This document shows positions 48,247 through 57,043 of a stretch of DNA of 64,000 nucleotides, piece after piece. Position 1 is the first letter of the stretch; the number at the start of each line of letters is the position of its first letter. A model generated the notes under the pieces. It had not been told where the DNA came from, did not search any database, and was given only the letters and a program-made list of their open reading frames with translations. Source of the stretch: Cognatundibacterium aquatile (GTDB taxonomy: Bacteria > Pseudomonadota > Gammaproteobacteria > Burkholderiales > Burkholderiaceae_D); assembly GCF_014699135.1 (NCBI RefSeq), contig NZ_JACOFT010000003.1:124001-188000 (forward strand), read 5' to 3'. The position numbers and the translations under genes were made by a program.

Positions 48247-48266
48247 TCTTTCCCAACCATACAATG
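48221..48266. terminator. Stem-loop spanning the lrgB stop codon
   Basis: ATGGTTGGG (48228-48236) pairs with CCCAACCAT (48252-48260) around a 15-base loop that holds the lrgB stop, and the flanking CATTG/CAATG can extend it with a small bulge. It has no T run, so it may be a bidirectional weak terminator between the convergent lrgB and gpx genes, or protect mRNA ends. Confidence 0.4.
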
Positions 48267-48282
48267 CAACTGAAAACACGAC

Positions 48283-48768
48283 TTATTTTCCGGCGATCAG
48301 GTTTTCCACGTCCTGAATAATATCTGCCGGTGCTGTTTGCGGCGCATAGCGTTTAAATACCGAGCCGTCTTGCTTAATCAAAAATTTAGTGAAATTCCAC
48401 TTAATCGCCTGTATGCCCAAAAGACCGGGCGCTTCAGATTTCAGGTGTTGAAACAGCGGATGCGCATTTTTGCCGTTGACATCAATTTTCTCAAACAGAG
48501 GAAAAGTAACGCCATAATTTTTTTCGCAGAAACTGCCGATTTCATCAGCCGTCCCCGGTTCCTGATGACCGAATTGATTGCATGGAAATCCAAGCACCAC
48601 CACGCCCTTGTCTTTAAACTGCTGATAGACTGCTTCCAGGCCTTTGTATTGGGGCGTAAAACCGCATTTACTAGCGGTGTTAACGATCAGTACCACTTTT
48701 CCCAGATACTGTTTCAGGTCAACTGCTTGTCCCTGCAAATTAGTGACGGTGTAATCAAGTGCGCTCAT
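48283..48768 (-). CDS. Glutathione peroxidase family protein
   Basis: A thiol peroxidase of the GPx fold, 161 residues. The peroxidatic residue is a Cys (NTASKCGFTPQYKGLE, Cys35), not Sec. The remaining catalytic members are Gln69 in FPCNQFGHQEPG, and Trp124/Asn125 in KWNFTKFLI. Bacterial Cys-type members generally use thioredoxin or glutathione; which one is not shown. It starts two bases after the pilU stop codon and might be cotranscribed with pilTU, an association that is probably coincidental to pilus function. Confidence 0.93.
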   Translation of the reverse strand: MSALDYTVTNLQGQAVDLKQYLGKVVLIVNTASKCGFTPQYKGLEAVYQQFKDKGVVVLGFPCNQFGHQEPGTADEIGSFCEKNYGVTFPLFEKIDVNGKNAHPLFQHLKSEAPGLLGIQAIKWNFTKFLIKQDGSVFKRYAPQTAPADIIQDVENLIAGK

Positions 48769-48770
48769 AG

Positions 48771-49907
48771 TTAAACGATGCCTAAATGGTGTGTGCCAGC
48801 GCTAAGGTCACGCTCTTTTGACTCTTTACCCTGCAACATGATTGCGAGACGTAATTCGTTCACAGAATCCGCGTTACGCAGTGCATCTTCATAGGTAATT
48901 TTACCGGCTTCATGCAAATCAAATAAATCCTGGTCAAACGTACGCATACCGAGTTCACGTGATTTCTTCATGATTTCTTTGATCTCATGCACTTGGCCTT
49001 TGAAGATCAGATCGGAAATCAGTGGTGAGTTCAGCATGATTTCAACTGCGGCAACACGACCTTTACGCCCTTTTAACGGTATCAGCCGTTGCGAAATCAC
49101 AGCTTTCAGATTCAGTGACAAATCCATCAATAATTGTGCCCGACGCTCCTCGGGGAAGAAGTTGATGATACGGTCCAGTGCCTGATTTGAACTGTTTGCA
49201 TGCAAAGTCGCGAGGCATAAATGGCCGGTTTCTGCAAATGCAATCGCAAAGTCCATAGTTTCACGATCACGGATCTCACCAATCTGAATGACATCAGGTG
49301 CCTGACGCAGCGAGTTTTTCAGCGCGGCTCCCCAGTCTTCCGTATCGATACCGACTTCTCGTTGCGTCACGATGCAATTCGCATGCGGATGCACATATTC
49401 GATAGGGTCTTCAATCGTAATAATATGACCGTAACTGGAATGATTGCGGTGGCCCACCATCGCCGCCAGTGTGGTTGACTTGCCTGAGCCAGTTGCACCA
49501 ACCATGATCACCAGACCACGCTTGGTCATCACAACCTCTTTGAGGTTTTCTGGCAAACCCAGGTCTTCTAATTTAGGAATGGCTGTGGTGATTGTCCGCA
49601 ATACCAGGCCGACACGACCTTGCTGCATAAAGGCGGAGACGCGGAAACGTCCCATGCCTGCAGGATTGATCGCGAAGTTACATTCTTTGGTCGATTCGAA
49701 TTCAGCCGCCTGCTTATCGTTCATGATAGCGCGAGCCAGATCAACCGTATGTGCCGGTGTCAGCGGCTGGTTTGATACTGGTGTCACTCTGCCGTCGATT
49801 TTAAATGCAGGAGGGAAGTCAGCGGTGATGAATAAGTCAGAACCATTTTTACTCAGCATCAGTCTGAGCAGGTCATGCATGAATTTGGTTGCCTGATCGC
49901 GTTCCAT
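48771..49907 (-). CDS. pilU: PilT/PilU-family type IV pilus ATPase PilU
   Basis: Accessory retraction ATPase of type IV pili, 378 residues. The Walker A motif is VGATGSGKSTTLAAMVG; the Asp box region reads ITIEDPIEYVHPH, Walker B GEIRDRETMDFAI and the His box AFAETGHLCLATLHANSS. The N-terminus (MERDQATKFMHDLLRLML) and the C-terminal tail beyond the core are as in PilU. It follows pilT on the minus strand by 24 bases, the standard arrangement. It probably works in twitching or DNA uptake along with the ChpA-type kinase at the left of the window. Confidence 0.93.
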   Translation of the reverse strand: MERDQATKFMHDLLRLMLSKNGSDLFITADFPPAFKIDGRVTPVSNQPLTPAHTVDLARAIMNDKQAAEFESTKECNFAINPAGMGRFRVSAFMQQGRVGLVLRTITTAIPKLEDLGLPENLKEVVMTKRGLVIMVGATGSGKSTTLAAMVGHRNHSSYGHIITIEDPIEYVHPHANCIVTQREVGIDTEDWGAALKNSLRQAPDVIQIGEIRDRETMDFAIAFAETGHLCLATLHANSSNQALDRIINFFPEERRAQLLMDLSLNLKAVISQRLIPLKGRKGRVAAVEIMLNSPLISDLIFKGQVHEIKEIMKKSRELGMRTFDQDLFDLHEAGKITYEDALRNADSVNELRLAIMLQGKESKERDLSAGTHHLGIV

Positions 49908-49931
49908 GTTCGTCTCTTTCTATCTGCTCAA

Positions 49932-50975
49932 TTAACCTGGGAAATTTTCCGGAATTTTCGCTGCTGCACGTGCTGTGCCCACCGAAATCACGTTGCGCTT
50001 TACCAGATCAGTCAGGTTCTGATCCAAAGTCTGCATACCCATGTTGTTACCGGTTTGTATCGCAGAATACATCTGAGCAATTTTTGCTTCGCGAATCAGA
50101 TTACGAATCGCGGGTGTACCGATCATAATTTCATGGGCAGCAACACGTCCCGAGCCATCTTTGACTTTCAGCAGCGTTTGCGAAATCACGGCCTGCAAAG
50201 ACTCTGACAACATCGATCTGACCATTTCTTTTTCTTCAGCAGGGAAAACGTCAACGATACGATCTATCGTTTTAGCAGCGGAAGACGTATGCAAGGTGCC
50301 GAAAACTAAGTGGCCTGTTTCAGCGGCGGTCAATGCCAGGCGAATTGTTTCAAGATCACGCAACTCGCCGACCAGAATCGCATCCGGATCTTCACGCAAA
50401 GCTGAACGCAAAGCGTTATTAAACGACATGGTATGTGGGCCGACTTCACGTTGGTTGATCAGGCATTTTTTTGATTCATGCACAAACTCAATCGGATCTT
50501 CGACGGTCAGGATATGTCCATATTCATTCTCATTCAGGTGATTCACCATCCCGGCCAGTGTGGTTGATTTTCCTGAGCCGGTTGGTCCGGTAACCAGAAC
50601 CAGACCGCGAGGTTTTAAAGCAAGGTCAGCAAAAATACGCGGCGCATTTAATTGTTCCAGCGTTAAAATTTTTGATGGAATCGTACGCATAACGGCCGCC
50701 GGACCACGTTCCTGATTAAACGCATTCACACGGAAACGTGCCAGTCCCGGAATCGCAAAAGAGAAGTCACACTCCAGAGTTTCTTCGTAAATTTTGCGCT
50801 GCGAATCATTCATGATGTCATAGATCAACTCATGTACATCTTTATGCTCCAGTGGCGGCAAATTAATTCGACGTACGTCGCCATGTACCCGTATCATTGG
50901 TGGCAGACCCGATGATAAGTGAAGATCGGAGGCGTTATTCTTGACGGAGAACGCAAGCAGTTCAGAAATGTCCAT
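49932..50975 (-). CDS. pilT: Type IV pilus twitching motility ATPase PilT
   Basis: Hexameric ATPase that retracts type IV pili. The 347-residue product begins MDISELLAFSVKNNASDLHLS, as in classic PilT. The Walker A motif is VTGPTGSGKSTTLAGMVN, the Asp box LTVEDPIEFVHES, Walker B VGELRDLETIRLAL, and the His box TGHLVFGTLHTSSAAKTIDR. The C-terminal AIRNLIREAKIAQ matches the AIRNLIRE motif required for retraction. It is divergent from yggS-proC, an order widespread in proteobacteria. Confidence 0.97.
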   Translation of the reverse strand: MDISELLAFSVKNNASDLHLSSGLPPMIRVHGDVRRINLPPLEHKDVHELIYDIMNDSQRKIYEETLECDFSFAIPGLARFRVNAFNQERGPAAVMRTIPSKILTLEQLNAPRIFADLALKPRGLVLVTGPTGSGKSTTLAGMVNHLNENEYGHILTVEDPIEFVHESKKCLINQREVGPHTMSFNNALRSALREDPDAILVGELRDLETIRLALTAAETGHLVFGTLHTSSAAKTIDRIVDVFPAEEKEMVRSMLSESLQAVISQTLLKVKDGSGRVAAHEIMIGTPAIRNLIREAKIAQMYSAIQTGNNMGMQTLDQNLTDLVKRNVISVGTARAAAKIPENFPG

Positions 50976-51107
50976 TTATAATTCCGGTAGTTGGTGTACG
51001 TCTTTTATGACAATCGCGATAAAGCGGCGACAAAGCGTAGTGCATTTTGCTCTAATAAAGAAGAGCAAGCAAAAAATTGATGAAGTTCCCTACAAAATTT
51101 TCTGATT

Positions 51108-51812
51108 ATGTCCTTAATTTCTGACAACTTGCAAGCCGTACTTGATGACATCCGGGCAACAGAACTGAGGTTTGATCGTCCGTCGAAGTCGGTCAGACTG
51201 TTAGCTGTTTCTAAAACTTTCGGTGCGGAAGCGATTCTGGAGGCTGCGCAGCATGGGCAAACTGCTTTTGGCGAGAACTACCTTCAGGAAGCGTTAGAAA
51301 AAATGACTCTGATACAGAGCAACTCGCCTGAGCTACACCTCGAATGGCATTTTATCGGGCCGATACAGAGTAACAAGACAAAACCGATCGCCGAGCATTT
51401 TGACTGGGTGCATTCGGTGGACAGAGAAAAAATCGCAGTTCGCTTGTCGGAGCAACGACCAGCAACCATGGCCGATTTAAATATCTGCCTGCAAGTTAAC
51501 ATCAGTGGCGAAGAGAGTAAAAGCGGCGTCGCTCCGGAAGACGTGGTAGCGCTGGCGTTAAGAATCGCCACATTACCTCGTATCCGTTTGCGGGGATTGA
51601 TGGCGGTGCCCGAACCAACCTCGGACGTCGCACAGCAGCGTCAGGCATTCCGTCATTTAAGAGAGTTAGGCGAAAAAATATCGGCGCAGGGTATTCCGCA
51701 GGATACTTTATCGATGGGGATGAGCAGCGACTTGCATGCCGCAATCGCCGAGGGCAGTACGATGGTCAGGATAGGAACCGGAATTTTTGGGAGTAGAAAT
51801 TATGCAAAATAA
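51108..51812 (+). CDS. yggS: YggS family pyridoxal phosphate-binding protein
   Basis: A PLP-binding, TIM-barrel protein of the PROSC/YggS family that helps PLP homeostasis; it has no known enzymatic activity. The PLP lysine is in RLLAVSKTFGAEAI. Landmarks include GENYLQEALEK, LEWHFIGPIQSNKTK and the phosphate-binding LSMGMSSDLHAAIAEGSTMVRIGTG region. The 234 residues match the family. It is divergent from pilT and overlaps proC by 11 bases. Its start is preceded by no strong ribosome site. Confidence 0.95.
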   Translation: MSLISDNLQAVLDDIRATELRFDRPSKSVRLLAVSKTFGAEAILEAAQHGQTAFGENYLQEALEKMTLIQSNSPELHLEWHFIGPIQSNKTKPIAEHFDWVHSVDREKIAVRLSEQRPATMADLNICLQVNISGEESKSGVAPEDVVALALRIATLPRIRLRGLMAVPEPTSDVAQQRQAFRHLRELGEKISAQGIPQDTLSMGMSSDLHAAIAEGSTMVRIGTGIFGSRNYAK

Positions 51813-52629
51813 ATTAAAGATTGCTTTTATCGGTGGCGGCAATATGGCGTCCGCACTGATTGGTGGATTGCTGCCGGATTTTACGGAGCCAGAATATATT
51901 CATGTTATCGACGTGAATCAAACGTCTTTAAACAGGCTGGAAACAGAATTCGGGGTGACCACTGCGTTAAGTATTGATGAGCGTTTGCAGACCATGGACG
52001 TGATTGTTCTGGCTGTTAAGCCGCAGCAATTGCGCGATGTCATCGGCGCATTGGCGCCATTTATTCAACACCAGTTGTTGCTTACGATTGCCGCAGGCAT
52101 ACGCACGACAGATATTTCCCGCTGGCTGAATTCATATCCGACCATTGTCCGTGCAATGCCGAACACGCCTGCATTGATTGGAAAAGGTATTACTGGTTTA
52201 TATGCGATGCCGGGCGTCAGCGAGCAACAGAAAAAAGTCGCAGATGACATTCTGCGCTCGGTCGGGCTGACTTCCTGGTTAAGCGAAGAGCATCTGATTG
52301 ATGCTGTGACTGCTGTTTCCGGCAGTGGCCCAGCTTATGTCTTTTATTTTATTGAAGCGATGCAGGAGGCTGCAGTTGCGCTCGGACTGAGTGCAGAACA
52401 GGGAACGCAATTTGCCATCGAGACTTTTGAGGGCGCAGCACAACTGGCGATGCACTCGAATGAACCCGTTGCGGTATTACGGGAGCGGGTGACTTCTAAG
52501 GGCGGGACCACTTATGCCGCTTTGACAAGCATGGAAAATAGCGAAGTGAAACAAGCGATCATCCGTGCCATTCAAGCCGCCGCAGTCAGAGGTGCAGAGC
52601 TGGGTGATGAATTTGGTCAGCAAGAATAA
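51802..52629 (+). CDS. proC: Pyrroline-5-carboxylate reductase
   Basis: NAD(P)H-dependent last step of proline synthesis, 275 residues. The dinucleotide-binding loop is IAFIGGGNMASALIGGLL, followed by VRAMPNTPALIGKGITGLY and AVSGSGPAYVFYFIEAM, both classical ProC motifs. The C-terminus has LRERVTSKGGTTYAALTSME. A GGGAG ribosome site lies in the end of yggS, and the ATG at 51802 is preferred over the TTG at 51787. proA is in the same window at 29 kb but on its own. Confidence 0.96.
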   Translation: MQNKLKIAFIGGGNMASALIGGLLPDFTEPEYIHVIDVNQTSLNRLETEFGVTTALSIDERLQTMDVIVLAVKPQQLRDVIGALAPFIQHQLLLTIAAGIRTTDISRWLNSYPTIVRAMPNTPALIGKGITGLYAMPGVSEQQKKVADDILRSVGLTSWLSEEHLIDAVTAVSGSGPAYVFYFIEAMQEAAVALGLSAEQGTQFAIETFEGAAQLAMHSNEPVAVLRERVTSKGGTTYAALTSMENSEVKQAIIRAIQAAAVRGAELGDEFGQQE

Positions 52630-52630
52630 A

Positions 52631-52942
52631 CTATTGATTTCCAGCTTGTTTGAGCAATGGCGCAAGTTTGCGCCATGTTTGCCAGGCTCGTAACGAGGTC
52701 GTTACGAAGGACAAGGCGCGGGCAGGCTTTACCACATAAATTGCCGCTGCAAGCACCACGCCTAATATTGGTTTTTTTCTGACTGCGACCACAACTTTCG
52801 CCGCGCAATTCAGGCTGAATTCAGCAAACTCGATTGACTGCTGAAGCTCTTGCGTCTGCAAAGACAATAGCTGTCTTTGCGCATGTACTTTCAGTACTAG
52901 TGCTTCGCGGCGGAAAGCAAGTTTTTCTTTGTAAGCCGACAT
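52631..52942 (-). CDS. YqjK-like membrane-associated protein
   Basis: A 103-residue protein of unknown function with a charged N-terminal helix (about residues 1-45, with LAFRREALVLKVHAQRQLL) and one hydrophobic segment (KPILGVVLAAAIYVVKPA). The start is set at the ATG at 52942 because a GAGGAAAA site lies directly upstream; the upstream frame start at 52954 is unlikely. It is the third gene of a minus-strand set resembling yqjD-yqjE-yqjK of E. coli. Its stop lies next to the proC stop on the other strand. Confidence 0.7.
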   Translation of the reverse strand: MSAYKEKLAFRREALVLKVHAQRQLLSLQTQELQQSIEFAEFSLNCAAKVVVAVRKKPILGVVLAAAIYVVKPARALSFVTTSLRAWQTWRKLAPLLKQAGNQ

Positions 52943-52950
52943 TATTTTCC

Positions 52951-53334
52951 TCAATTCGGAGTGGAGTGAGGAAATTTATCGCGCAGTGCCTGCCCATCTT
53001 TTTCTAACTCTGACAAGGTCAGTGAGAGCAGTCTTGGCTTTGCTTGCAACTGTTGGTGTATCCACCAGGTAATGCCCGCAGCCGCAACTGCAAACACGGC
53101 AATCAGACCTGAAATTAACTCAATTCTGTGGGTGTCCCAAAATACAGCGATCAACAGAACCACAATCAGGACAACGGCACAACAGGCACAAAACAGCGCT
53201 GTCAATGACCATAGAAGAATAGAGGAAAAGCGGCTGAGCTCTTCCTCTATTTCGACCGCAACCAGCTCCAGGCGTGTGTGGACGATGCCTGAAAAGGTCG
53301 CGATGAGTTTCCCCACAGAGTCGAGAATAGCCAT
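52951..53334 (-). CDS. Phage holin family / YqjE-like membrane protein
   Basis: A 127-residue membrane protein with two hydrophobic segments (LLWSLTALFCACCAVVLIVV and ELISGLIAVFAVAAAGITWW), preceded by an amphipathic stretch. The layout matches YqjE proteins, often labelled phage holin family; no phage genes are nearby, so the name is misleading. Its start lies three bases after the yqjD-like stop, and its end is nine bases from the yqjK-like start. Function unknown, possibly stress-related membrane association. Confidence 0.8.
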   Translation of the reverse strand: MAILDSVGKLIATFSGIVHTRLELVAVEIEEELSRFSSILLWSLTALFCACCAVVLIVVLLIAVFWDTHRIELISGLIAVFAVAAAGITWWIHQQLQAKPRLLSLTLSELEKDGQALRDKFPHSTPN

Positions 53335-53337
53335 GAG

Positions 53338-53649
53338 TTACTTACTACGTCCGATCAGCAAACCGAGCAGCAAGCCAACACCTGCGGCAATACCGGCAGA
53401 TTGCCATGGATTTTCTTTCACGTAGACATCGGTTGCTTTCGCTGCATCTTTTGTTCTGGTAATGACCAGATCTTCAACACGCTGAACTTCAGCCTTCGCA
53501 TTTTTCAGTGTCTGCTCAAAACGCGCTTTCGCCGATTTGAAGCCTTCGCCTGTCTGCTGCTCTGTATTTTTCAACATTTCTTCGGCATCGCGTATGACCT
53601 GATTCAGATCGTGCATCAATTGATCTTTGTGCTGTTCTATTGAGCTCAT
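53338..53649 (-). CDS. DUF883 family protein (YqjD/ElaB/YgaM-like)
   Basis: A 103-residue protein with an amphipathic helical N-terminal domain (HKDQLMHDLNQVIRDAEEML, then GFKSAKARFEQTLKNAKAEV) and a C-terminal glycine-rich transmembrane helix (GIAAGVGLLLGLLIGR). This is the ribosome-associated inner-membrane YqjD/ElaB type. The ATG at 53649 is chosen over 53709 because an AAAGGAA site precedes it and the added 20 residues do not fit. It heads the yqjD-yqjE-yqjK-like set and lies 147 bases behind ubiA. Confidence 0.87.
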   Translation of the reverse strand: MSSIEQHKDQLMHDLNQVIRDAEEMLKNTEQQTGEGFKSAKARFEQTLKNAKAEVQRVEDLVITRTKDAAKATDVYVKENPWQSAGIAAGVGLLLGLLIGRSK

Positions 53650-53796
53650 CGTATTTCCTTTAAAAGTGTTGATAAAGAGTATCTGTTGATAGTCTAGGTA
53701 GTACAACATAACAGCTTTTGCGACAGATCAAACAGAGTGGCACTTATTTGTTACGCTGGCTTATGGCGCTGGCGTTCATTACTTTGATCGTCGCAT

Positions 53797-54663
53797 TTAA
53801 TGTAATACATAGTCAACCGCAACACCAGCAAAGATTGCCGCCCCCAGCCAGTTATTGTGCCTGAACGCGGCGAAGCAGCGCATCCGGTCGCGGTCTTTGA
53901 TCAGGTTGTAATGATAGATCGCGCAGGCGGCCGCGACGGCGATGCCAGCGAAAAACCAGCTACGCAGACCATAAGAGTAACCGATCAAAGTGATCATCGC
54001 GAGGCTGACGACGTAACAGAGCATAATCGCCTTAACGTCAAACTGACCAAAGGTAATCGCGGAGGTTTTGATCCCGATTTTAAGATCATCATCTCTGTCC
54101 ACCATCGCATATTCGGTGTCATACGCAACAGTCCAGAATACATTGGCGACCAGCAGCATCCATGCAGTCCACGGAACCGTGTTTTGTACAGCCGCAAATG
54201 CCATCGGAATGCCGAAACCATAAGCGATGCCAAGATAAGCCTGAGGGATGCCGAAAAAGCGCTTGAAATACGGATAGGTCGCGGCAATCACGACCGCAAG
54301 AATGGACAATTGTTTCGTTAACGCATTCAGCGGAAGAATGAGTGAAAAGGCGAGTAACGATAATACCAACGCAATCAGCAGAGCTTCTTTGCCGGATACT
54401 TTGCCGCTGGTCAGAGGGCGATCTGCAGTACGTTTGACGTGCTTGTCGAACTCTCTGTCTGCGTAGTCATTCACCGCGCAGCCTGCAGAACGCATCAGTG
54501 CAGTACCAAGGCAAAAGATCGCAACCAGTTTGCCATCGGGTGCGCCGTCTGTCGCCAGCCACAGGGCGATCAGGGTTGGCCACAACAGTAATACGATGCC
54601 GATAGGTTTATCGAGCCGTACTAGTTTTAAATACCATTGCAATCGCGAGAGTAAAGCGTTCAT
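53797..54663 (-). CDS. ubiA: 4-hydroxybenzoate octaprenyltransferase
   Basis: Membrane prenyltransferase that attaches the polyprenyl tail in ubiquinone synthesis, 288 residues with several transmembrane helices. The first Asp-rich motif reads [20 protein letters not shown], and the second is [14 protein letters not shown]. The N-terminal [19 protein letters not shown] is as in UbiA. The minus-strand neighbours are the yqjD-like set downstream and a short hypothetical gene upstream. In related betaproteobacteria ubiA lies near oxyR and recG, as here. Confidence 0.95.
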   Translation of the reverse strand: MNALLSRLQWYLKLVRLDKPIGIVLLLWPTLIALWLATDGAPDGKLVAIFCLGTALMRSAGCAVNDYADREFDKHVKRTADRPLTSGKVSGKEALLIALVLSLLAFSLILPLNALTKQLSILAVVIAATYPYFKRFFGIPQAYLGIAYGFGIPMAFAAVQNTVPWTAWMLLVANVFWTVAYDTEYAMVDRDDDLKIGIKTSAITFGQFDVKAIMLCYVVSLAMITLIGYSYGLRSWFFAGIAVAAACAIYHYNLIKDRDRMRCFAAFRHNNWLGAAIFAGVAVDYVLH

Positions 54664-54769
54664 GTCTTAAAGCGGAGTGATTTTAGCCCCGCCATTATAA
54701 GTGCGATTTGCGCTTGTATTTGCGCTTGTTCCAGCGCACCTCCTGGCTGAGCACAGTCCTGCAAATGTC

Positions 54770-54976
54770 TCAGGTGAGCAATGACGATTGGCTTCTGTTG
54801 GCAGGTGCGCGTCGCCAATCAGTATCCGAGCGGTAATTCACTGGGCATTCGGCTTCTGTGGCCGCAGAGCAAGCGGGCTTGAATGGTTTGTCGCTTGTTC
54901 TTCCTATCACGTAGCCCGAGGCAAAAACGGCCAGGGTAACGCAGATACAAGCGAGATATCGGATGATTGATTTCAT
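54770..54976 (-). CDS. Small hypothetical secreted or anchored protein
   Basis: A 68-residue open frame of unknown function. The N-terminus MKSIIRYLACICVTLAVFAS is a credible signal peptide or signal anchor. The remainder is polar with two Cys (PACSAATEAEC). No good Shine-Dalgarno precedes the ATG, and the length is close to chance. It lies 106 bases upstream of ubiA on the same strand. Supported mainly by the signal-like N-terminus. Confidence 0.45.
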   Translation of the reverse strand: MKSIIRYLACICVTLAVFASGYVIGRTSDKPFKPACSAATEAECPVNYRSDTDWRRAPANRSQSSLLT

Positions 54977-55120
54977 TTCTTACTTTCAATGTCAGATGAG
55001 AAGTGGCCCTGATGGAATTGGATGACCGGAGTGGCATTCAGGGACGACGATAAGTAAAAAAGAGTTTCTCAATACTGTGAACTTCGTACTATTAAAATGT
55101 TCAAAGAATAAATTTTCAAG

Positions 55121-55963
55121 ATGCTTGGTATTGAAAGACGATACTATTCGCGAACTGCTTATTCGATGGAGGCGCAATTGAGTTCACCTGAATTACTGCT
55201 GAATGTGTTACGGACAGAGCTGCGTGCTGCTGGTGTTACTTATAAAATTCTGGCCGAACGTATAGGCATGAGTGAGTCCAGCGTTAAGCGCATGTTTGGA
55301 CAGAAAGATATGAGTCTGTCGCGTCTGGCGCAGATATGTAAGGCGTCAGGTATCGCGATGGAGGATGTCTTGCGTCAGGCGGCGGACGTCGCTCCACACT
55401 CGGATAATCTGACGCTGGCGCAGGAGAAGTCCCTGATTGCTGAACCTAAATTATTGTTAGTGGCAATCTGTTGCCTTGGTCACTGGACCTTAGAGCAGAT
55501 TGTGGACACTTACGAGATCAGTCCGGCGGAAACAATATTGCATCTGGTCGCACTGGATAAACTGGAATTGATTGAATTGCGGCCGAATAACCGTTACCGG
55601 TTGAATGTTTCACCGGCATTTCATTGGTTGCCGGATGGCCCTGTACAACAGTTTTTCCGGGACTACGTCGTCAGCGATTATTTCAACGGGCGCTTTGATC
55701 ATGTGGGCGAAACCTTGCTATGCGTGCCGGCGCGGGTTTCGAGTCGCAGTGCGCAGGAAATCGTACAAAAAATTCAGCAATTGGTGGCAGAACTGGCGCG
55801 CCTGCATCAGGAGGACCGTAAACTCAGGCCAGAAGAAATCGATGGCTTTACTTTGCTGGTCGGTTTCCGTTCATGGGAATTTTCTGCGTTTACCGCTTTA
55901 CGCCGTCCTGAATCTAAGCCTGTGATGAGCAGCATTACTCATCAGATTGCAACGAAGAAATAA
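55121..55963 (+). CDS. XRE-family helix-turn-helix transcriptional regulator
   Basis: A DNA-binding protein of 280 residues, or 265 if the ATG at 55166 is used. The HTH lies at about residues 33-80: LRAAGVTYKILAERIGMSES, with SVKRMFGQKDMSLSRLAQIC and ASGIAMEDVLR. The region after residue 90 is not a recognised ligand domain; it has an amphipathic stretch (LLLVAICCLGHWTLEQIVD) and a charged helix near residues 215-240 (IQQLVAELARLHQEDRKLRP). No targets are obvious. It is alone between the small hypothetical gene and the convergent oxyR. Confidence 0.82.
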   Translation: MLGIERRYYSRTAYSMEAQLSSPELLLNVLRTELRAAGVTYKILAERIGMSESSVKRMFGQKDMSLSRLAQICKASGIAMEDVLRQAADVAPHSDNLTLAQEKSLIAEPKLLLVAICCLGHWTLEQIVDTYEISPAETILHLVALDKLELIELRPNNRYRLNVSPAFHWLPDGPVQQFFRDYVVSDYFNGRFDHVGETLLCVPARVSSRSAQEIVQKIQQLVAELARLHQEDRKLRPEEIDGFTLLVGFRSWEFSAFTALRRPESKPVMSSITHQIATKK

Positions 55964-56016
55964 GCCGGATTGATGCTCAGAGCGGCGAGCGTCGGTATTT
56001 GTCGGCGATGGTCTGG

Positions 56017-56961
56017 CTATTGTGCTGCGGGCGGTAAGTCCAACATGGTCACGCCAGGTAAATCGCAGGCCAGCACTGCCTGATGAATTGCTTCGATGGC
56101 CGCCTGGCGGGTAAAACTTTTGCGCCAGGCAATCACGACACGACGATCCGGCACGGGGGCGGCGAATGGCACGTAGCGCAGCATGCCATCCTTGGCATTC
56201 ATATCCGGCACCGAGGCGATTGGCAGCACAGTCAGGCCTATGCCTGAGGCCACCATGTGGCGTATGGTTTCGAGAGAGGAGCCTTCAAAGGTACGGGCGA
56301 TACCATCGCCAGTCGTCGAGAATCTTGCCATTTCAGGGCAAACCTCCAACACCTGATCGCGGAAACAATGACCGTTTCCGAGCAACAGCATGGTTTCAGA
56401 TTTTAATTCTTCTGCGGAGACTTCCTTGCGCTCAGCCCAGGCATGATCACTTGGCATCGCGACGACAAAAGGTTCGTCATACAAGGGTTGCGTCATCAGT
56501 CCCTGATCCGGCAACGGCAACGCCATGATGGCTGCATCCAGTTCGCCCTGACGCAGCAGTTCCATCAGTTTGACCGTGAAATTTTCCTGCAATACCAGCG
56601 GCATTTGCGGCACTTGTCTGATCATCGTTTTGACCAGCGTCGGCAACAGGTAAGGGCCAATGGTATAGATCACACCGAGACGGAAAGAACCGGCCAGAGG
56701 GTCTTTGTTCTGCTTGGCGATTTCTTTGATGGCGGCGGTCTGTTCCAACACACGCTCTGCCTGTGCAACGATCTGCGCGCCCAGCGGCGTTGTTGAAACT
56801 TCTGTGCCACCACGTTCAAATATCGTGACTCCCAGTTCGTCTTCCAGTTTTTTGATCGCAACCGACAGCGTCGGCTGGGCAACAAAACAAGCTTCTGCTG
56901 CATGGCCGAAATGTTTCTCGCGCGCGACCGCGACGATGTATTTTAATTCTGTGAGTGTCAT
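56017..56961 (-). CDS. oxyR: Hydrogen peroxide-sensing regulator OxyR
   Basis: A LysR-type regulator that activates peroxide defence genes when oxidised. The HTH is at residues 15-45 (HFGHAAEACFVAQPTLSVAI). The redox pair is seen at Cys199 and Cys208 in LLLGNGHCFRDQVLEVCPEM, the same numbering as in E. coli OxyR. The product has 314 residues. In betaproteobacteria it stands next to recG, and here recG lies 1.7 kb away with two genes between. Upstream of its start lies repeat copy D. Confidence 0.95.
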   Translation of the reverse strand: MTLTELKYIVAVAREKHFGHAAEACFVAQPTLSVAIKKLEDELGVTIFERGGTEVSTTPLGAQIVAQAERVLEQTAAIKEIAKQNKDPLAGSFRLGVIYTIGPYLLPTLVKTMIRQVPQMPLVLQENFTVKLMELLRQGELDAAIMALPLPDQGLMTQPLYDEPFVVAMPSDHAWAERKEVSAEELKSETMLLLGNGHCFRDQVLEVCPEMARFSTTGDGIARTFEGSSLETIRHMVASGIGLTVLPIASVPDMNAKDGMLRYVPFAAPVPDRRVVIAWRKSFTRQAAIEAIHQAVLACDLPGVTMLDLPPAAQ

Positions 56962-57043
56962 GAGCTTAGTTTGGCACAGAGTCTTGCTGGCGTCAGCAAT
57001 CTGATTTATTTATTTTCAGAAGAATGCACAAGGATAAATATAT

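Noticed and set aside
48283-48768. Selenocysteine in the glutathione peroxidase
   Set aside because: The active-site codon encodes Cys; there is no in-frame TGA at that position.
52951-53334. Phage remnant, because the protein can be named phage holin
   Set aside because: It belongs to the chromosomal yqjD-yqjE-yqjK set; no other phage gene is near.
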